From Bacteroidota bacterium (GTDB lineage Bacteria; Bacteroidota; Bacteroidia; NS11-12g; UBA955): a stretch of DNA of 64,000 bases. The position numbers and the translations under genes are program-made. The notes beneath the pieces are model-generated. The model worked only from the letters and a program-made list of their open reading frames with translations. It was not told the DNA's origin and made no database searches. Of this stretch, positions 61,077 through 64,000 are shown in pieces. The first letter of the stretch is position 1. Every line of letters starts with the position of its first letter. The stretch spans positions 28,459-92,458 of the forward strand of contig JAURFW010000008.1 in NCBI GenBank assembly GCA_030834125.1. The letters are read 5' to 3'.

Positions 61077-61826
61077 TTATGCTTCTAATCCTTCTTCTTT
61101 TTCTTCTTTATTCTTACGCTCTTCGTCGTTTTGCTTTTCACGGCGACGCTCATTCGTACCTTCCAAAATTGCATCTGCTAATTCAGAAGCAATCAAATGG
61201 ATACTTTTAGAGGCATCATCATTACCAGGTATAGCAAAATCAACTACAGTAGGATCGGAATTAGTATCTACTAAGCCAAAAGTAGGAATTCCTAGGCGTA
61301 ATGCTTCAGAAACAGCAAGATGTTCTCTTTTGATATCGATGATGAACAATGCACCAGGAAGTTTAGTCATATCCTCGATTCCACCAAGAACACGAGACAA
61401 CTTCACTTTCTCACGGTCTAACATCAAACGCTCTTTTTTATTGATTCGTTCAAATGTTCCATCATTTGCCATCCTATCAATTACCTGCATTCTTTTGATG
61501 CTGCGACGTACAGTTTGGAAGTTTGTTAACATACCCCCTAACCAACGCTCGGTAACGAAAGGCATTCCTGCACGCTGTGCTTCGGTTGCAACGATTTCTT
61601 TTGCTTGTTTCTTTGTAGCCACAAATAATACGCGTCTACCAGACTTAGCAATATTTCTTGCCGCTGCTTTTGCTTCTTCTAATTTTGATTCTGTTTTCTT
61701 TAAATCAATAATGTGAATGCCATTTTGCTCCATAAAAATGTAAGGAGCCATTCTTGGATTCCACTTGCGTGTCAAGTGTCCGAAGTGTACACCTGCATCG
61801 AGCAAATCTTGTTGAGTATAAGCCAT
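61077..61826 (-). CDS. rpsB: 30S ribosomal protein S2
   Basis: [78 protein letters not shown]. Confidence 0.97.
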   Translation of the reverse strand: MAYTQQDLLDAGVHFGHLTRKWNPRMAPYIFMEQNGIHIIDLKKTESKLEEAKAAARNIAKSGRRVLFVATKKQAKEIVATEAQRAGMPFVTERWLGGMLTNFQTVRRSIKRMQVIDRMANDGTFERINKKERLMLDREKVKLSRVLGGIEDMTKLPGALFIIDIKREHLAVSEALRLGIPTFGLVDTNSDPTVVDFAIPGNDDASKSIHLIASELADAILEGTNERRREKQNDEERKNKEEKEEGLEA

Positions 61827-61835
61827 CGATAATTT

Positions 61836-62216
61836 TTAACGTTTTGAGAATTGGAAACGCTTTCGCGCTTTCTTTTGACCACTTTTCTTTCTTTCAACTA
61901 CACGTGAATCGCGCGTCATAAATCCAGCCTTACGTAAGGCTGATTTATACTCCTCGTTGATTTCAACCAACGCTTTTGAGATTCCAAGACGAATTGCCTC
62001 GGCTTGTCCAGAAACGCCACCACCGCGAACGTTAACTAATACGTCGTAGTTTTTAAGATTTTCTGTCATCTCCAATGGAGCTGTTACGGCAGTTTGGTGC
62101 CAAGCGATTGGAAAATAATCTGCCAATGCTTTTTTGTTAACTGTGATTTGCCCTTTACCTTCCTTGAGGTAAACGCGAGCAATTGCTTCTTTTCTTCTTC
62201 CTGAGTTATTAATCAT
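61836..62216 (-). CDS. rpsI: 30S ribosomal protein S9
   Basis: SGRRKEAIARVYLKEGKGQITVN; VNVRGGGVSGQAEAIRLGISKAL; KKARKRFQFSKR. Confidence 0.97.
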   Translation of the reverse strand: MINNSGRRKEAIARVYLKEGKGQITVNKKALADYFPIAWHQTAVTAPLEMTENLKNYDVLVNVRGGGVSGQAEAIRLGISKALVEINEEYKSALRKAGFMTRDSRVVERKKSGQKKARKRFQFSKR

Positions 62217-62224
62217 ATTCTTTC

Positions 62225-62668
62225 TCAGATGTCAAATTTCAATTCTTTTGGTTTTTGGGCAGCATGTGGATGCTCACTTCCCGCAAAAACAGATAGGTTA
62301 TGAAATAATTTTCTACCTAATCTATTTTTTGGCAACATACCTCTAACTGCACTTTCAATAATTCTTTCAGCTTTCATTGCCTTCGCCAAAGTAGTTCTTT
62401 GCCCACCTGGATAGCCAGTGTGACGAACATAAGTCTTTTGCTCACTCTTCATTCCTGTCAATTTTACTTGATCTGCATTGATTACAATTACATGATCTCC
62501 ACAATCAACATGTGGAGTAAAATATGGCTTGTGCTTTCCACGCACAATCATTGCAATGTGAGACGCCAAACGACCTAATGGAAGGTCAGTTGCATCCACA
62601 ACAAACCAATTTTTCTCTACGGTTGCTTGGTTCGCTGAAGCTGTTTTATAGGTTTTTAATGGATTCAC
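62225..62668 (-). CDS. rplM: 50S ribosomal protein L13
   Basis: [68 protein letters not shown] start. Confidence 0.97.
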   Translation of the reverse strand: MNPLKTYKTASANQATVEKNWFVVDATDLPLGRLASHIAMIVRGKHKPYFTPHVDCGDHVIVINADQVKLTGMKSEQKTYVRHTGYPGGQRTTLAKAMKAERIIESAVRGMLPKNRLGRKLFHNLSVFAGSEHPHAAQKPKELKFDI

Positions 62669-62696
62669 GTTCCTTTAAATTTACTTTTTGGGGTTG

Positions 62697-62704
62697 CAAA
62701 AATA
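62697..62704 (-). promoter_or_regulatory. -7 box TATTTTTG upstream of rplM
   Basis: Exact TAnnTTTG on the minus strand, 28 nt before GTG 62668. Confidence 0.65.
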
Positions 62705-62782
62705 GGATGATTTTTGATTGAAAACAAGATATCCACAAACTTTTTTCAAAACGAATATTGTAGACATTCAAAAGAAACGGTT

Positions 62783-63547
62783 TTACCAATCATCTTCATC
62801 GGGCTGATATGGCTCTTTCATTGACTTTATTAAGCCATTAATTAGGTCTTGTACATCTACATCTAAAGACTTTAAATATAAATCAGCCATGTGAACACCC
62901 TTTTTAGTAGTAATAAAATGTTCCATATAGGTATTCACATAATCCTTACCTAGTCCTTTTGGAGCTGCCACCAGAATAAATGATCCGGCTTGTACTTTAT
63001 ATCTTGCTTCCTTAATCCGCACAACTAAATCAAATTCAATATCTCCAGGAATATTGGTGGCATTATCACTAAGCTTGACCAAAAAAGGCTTCTTAACGTG
63101 TAATTCAATAATACCGTTTGCCTTTTTATTCAATGTAAACCTTTTGTAGTCTTTCTTTCCGTAGGTCTCATCGAAATACCTATCTGCCCGATTGAATAAA
63201 CTATCTTCACTACAAAATTCACAATCCCAATCTTCTACAATCGTATCATAGAAAATCATTTTACGCATTGAATCATAGGGAACTTTATGCCTAATAAAAG
63301 GTTTAGGAGGATTCTTTTTTACTTTTTTCTCTTCGCCATCACCCCCGAATGAAGAAAAATTGTCTCCTTCATCGAATGATTCTGAATCATTATTAAATTC
63401 TGAAGAGTCCTCTTCACTAAAACTATCGTCTTCAGTTTCCCACTGCGCATAGCTGTATCCTGAAATATTCAGAAATAAAAATAACAATATCGAAGGAAAA
63501 CCAATTTTGCCTGTAATTATCTTAATTCTGTTTCGTATCAATTTCAC
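62783..63547 (-). CDS. Exported hypothetical protein with acidic Ser/Glu/Asp-rich N-terminal segment
   Basis: Signal peptide (NISGYSYAQ) then WETEDDSFSEEDSSEFNNDSESFDEGDNFSSFGGDGEE; no recognised family. Confidence 0.6.
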   Translation of the reverse strand: MKLIRNRIKIITGKIGFPSILLFLFLNISGYSYAQWETEDDSFSEEDSSEFNNDSESFDEGDNFSSFGGDGEEKKVKKNPPKPFIRHKVPYDSMRKMIFYDTIVEDWDCEFCSEDSLFNRADRYFDETYGKKDYKRFTLNKKANGIIELHVKKPFLVKLSDNATNIPGDIEFDLVVRIKEARYKVQAGSFILVAAPKGLGKDYVNTYMEHFITTKKGVHMADLYLKSLDVDVQDLINGLIKSMKEPYQPDEDDW

Positions 63548-63648
63548 TAATTCTTAAATGAGTTGCGAATATAATTTATTTGAAATAACCATGCTAACCA
63601 ACTTTTTTGGAGTAGGAAAGTAATTGATGTAACGTATTAATTGTTTTT

Positions 63649-64000
63649 TTATTGCCCGAGCGCTTTAGGAAATCGACCTTTTGAGAAAATTCTTCCAGCA
63701 GGCCTTCCCTTTCTCAATAATTTTTGCTCCTCTTCAGGCAGTTTTATTATATCTGCACAATGTTCACTACAACAATTATTATACTCTTGAGCACAATCTT
63801 CACACTGAATAAATAGTAAATGACATGCTGTATTTGCACAATTAATATGAGTATCGCCAGGTTTACCGCATTGATGACATTCAGAAAGTATATCATCAGA
63901 AACTCTCTCATGCAAACGTTGATCAAAAACAAAATTTACTCCCTTGAACTTATTTTCAAGTTCTTGTTCTTTCACTTGCCTTACATAATTAATTATTCCA
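63649..64000 (-). CDS. trhO: tRNA uridine(34) hydroxylase TrhO (rhodanese-like), C-terminal part; 5' end beyond right edge
   Basis: Reading through the GTG at 63975 to the edge gives GIINYVRQVKEQELENKFKGVNFVFDQRLHERVSDDILSECHQCGKPGDTHINCANTACHLLFIQCEDC, typical of the Cys-rich C-terminus of TrhO/YceA. Confidence 0.85.
   Translation of the reverse strand, partial: GIINYVRQVKEQELENKFKGVNFVFDQRLHERVSDDILSECHQCGKPGDTHINCANTACHLLFIQCEDCAQEYNNCCSEHCADIIKLPEEEQKLLRKGRPAGRIFSKGRFPKALGQ

Noticed and set aside
60740-61210. 156-aa plus-strand ORF opposite tsf/rpsB
   Set aside because: Antisense shadow of two ribosome/translation genes with strong homology-like motifs.

Overview
This 64-kb AT-rich chromosomal window comes from a member of the Bacteroidota. 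The evidence is the T9SS-type C-terminal domain, the TonB/carboxypeptidase-like receptor, TAnnTTTG promoter boxes, weak Shine-Dalgarno signals, and the gene set bshB1, DUF3109 and rplM-rpsI-rpsB-tsf-pyrH. It is densely packed and mostly housekeeping: accC-like, prc, ald, waaA, groES/groEL, ruvX/yqgF, def, purE, pssA-like, yicC, bshB1, mtgA, efp, queD, recR, panD, rfaE2, prmC, dxs, tsaB, thiolase, menF-like, rpsT, pyrH, tsf, rpsB, rpsI, rplM and a truncated trhO. I saw no CRISPR array, transposase, prophage, rRNA or recognisable tRNA. The observations most worth a second look are: (1) a three-gene minus-strand module of TonB-dependent receptor, giant T9SS-type cargo and truncated PorV/PorQ-like protein at the left edge; (2) at least nine genes whose exact TAnnTTTG box ends only 4-7 nt before the start codon, implying leaderless mRNAs, two of them with GTG starts; (3) an elongation factor P with Asn at the position of the modified Lys34; (4) an adjacent pair of exported proteins with soluble N-terminal and beta-barrel-like C-terminal parts, one carrying an erythromycin-esterase/ChaN-like GExxH region; (5) a protein with AT-hooks, a basic helix and a winged-helix-like C-terminus, facing a 240-bp very AT-rich intergenic region; (6) a GT2 glycosyltransferase fused to an apparently degenerate polyprenyl-phosphate sugar-transferase module. 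Family calls are from reading translations; no database search was run.
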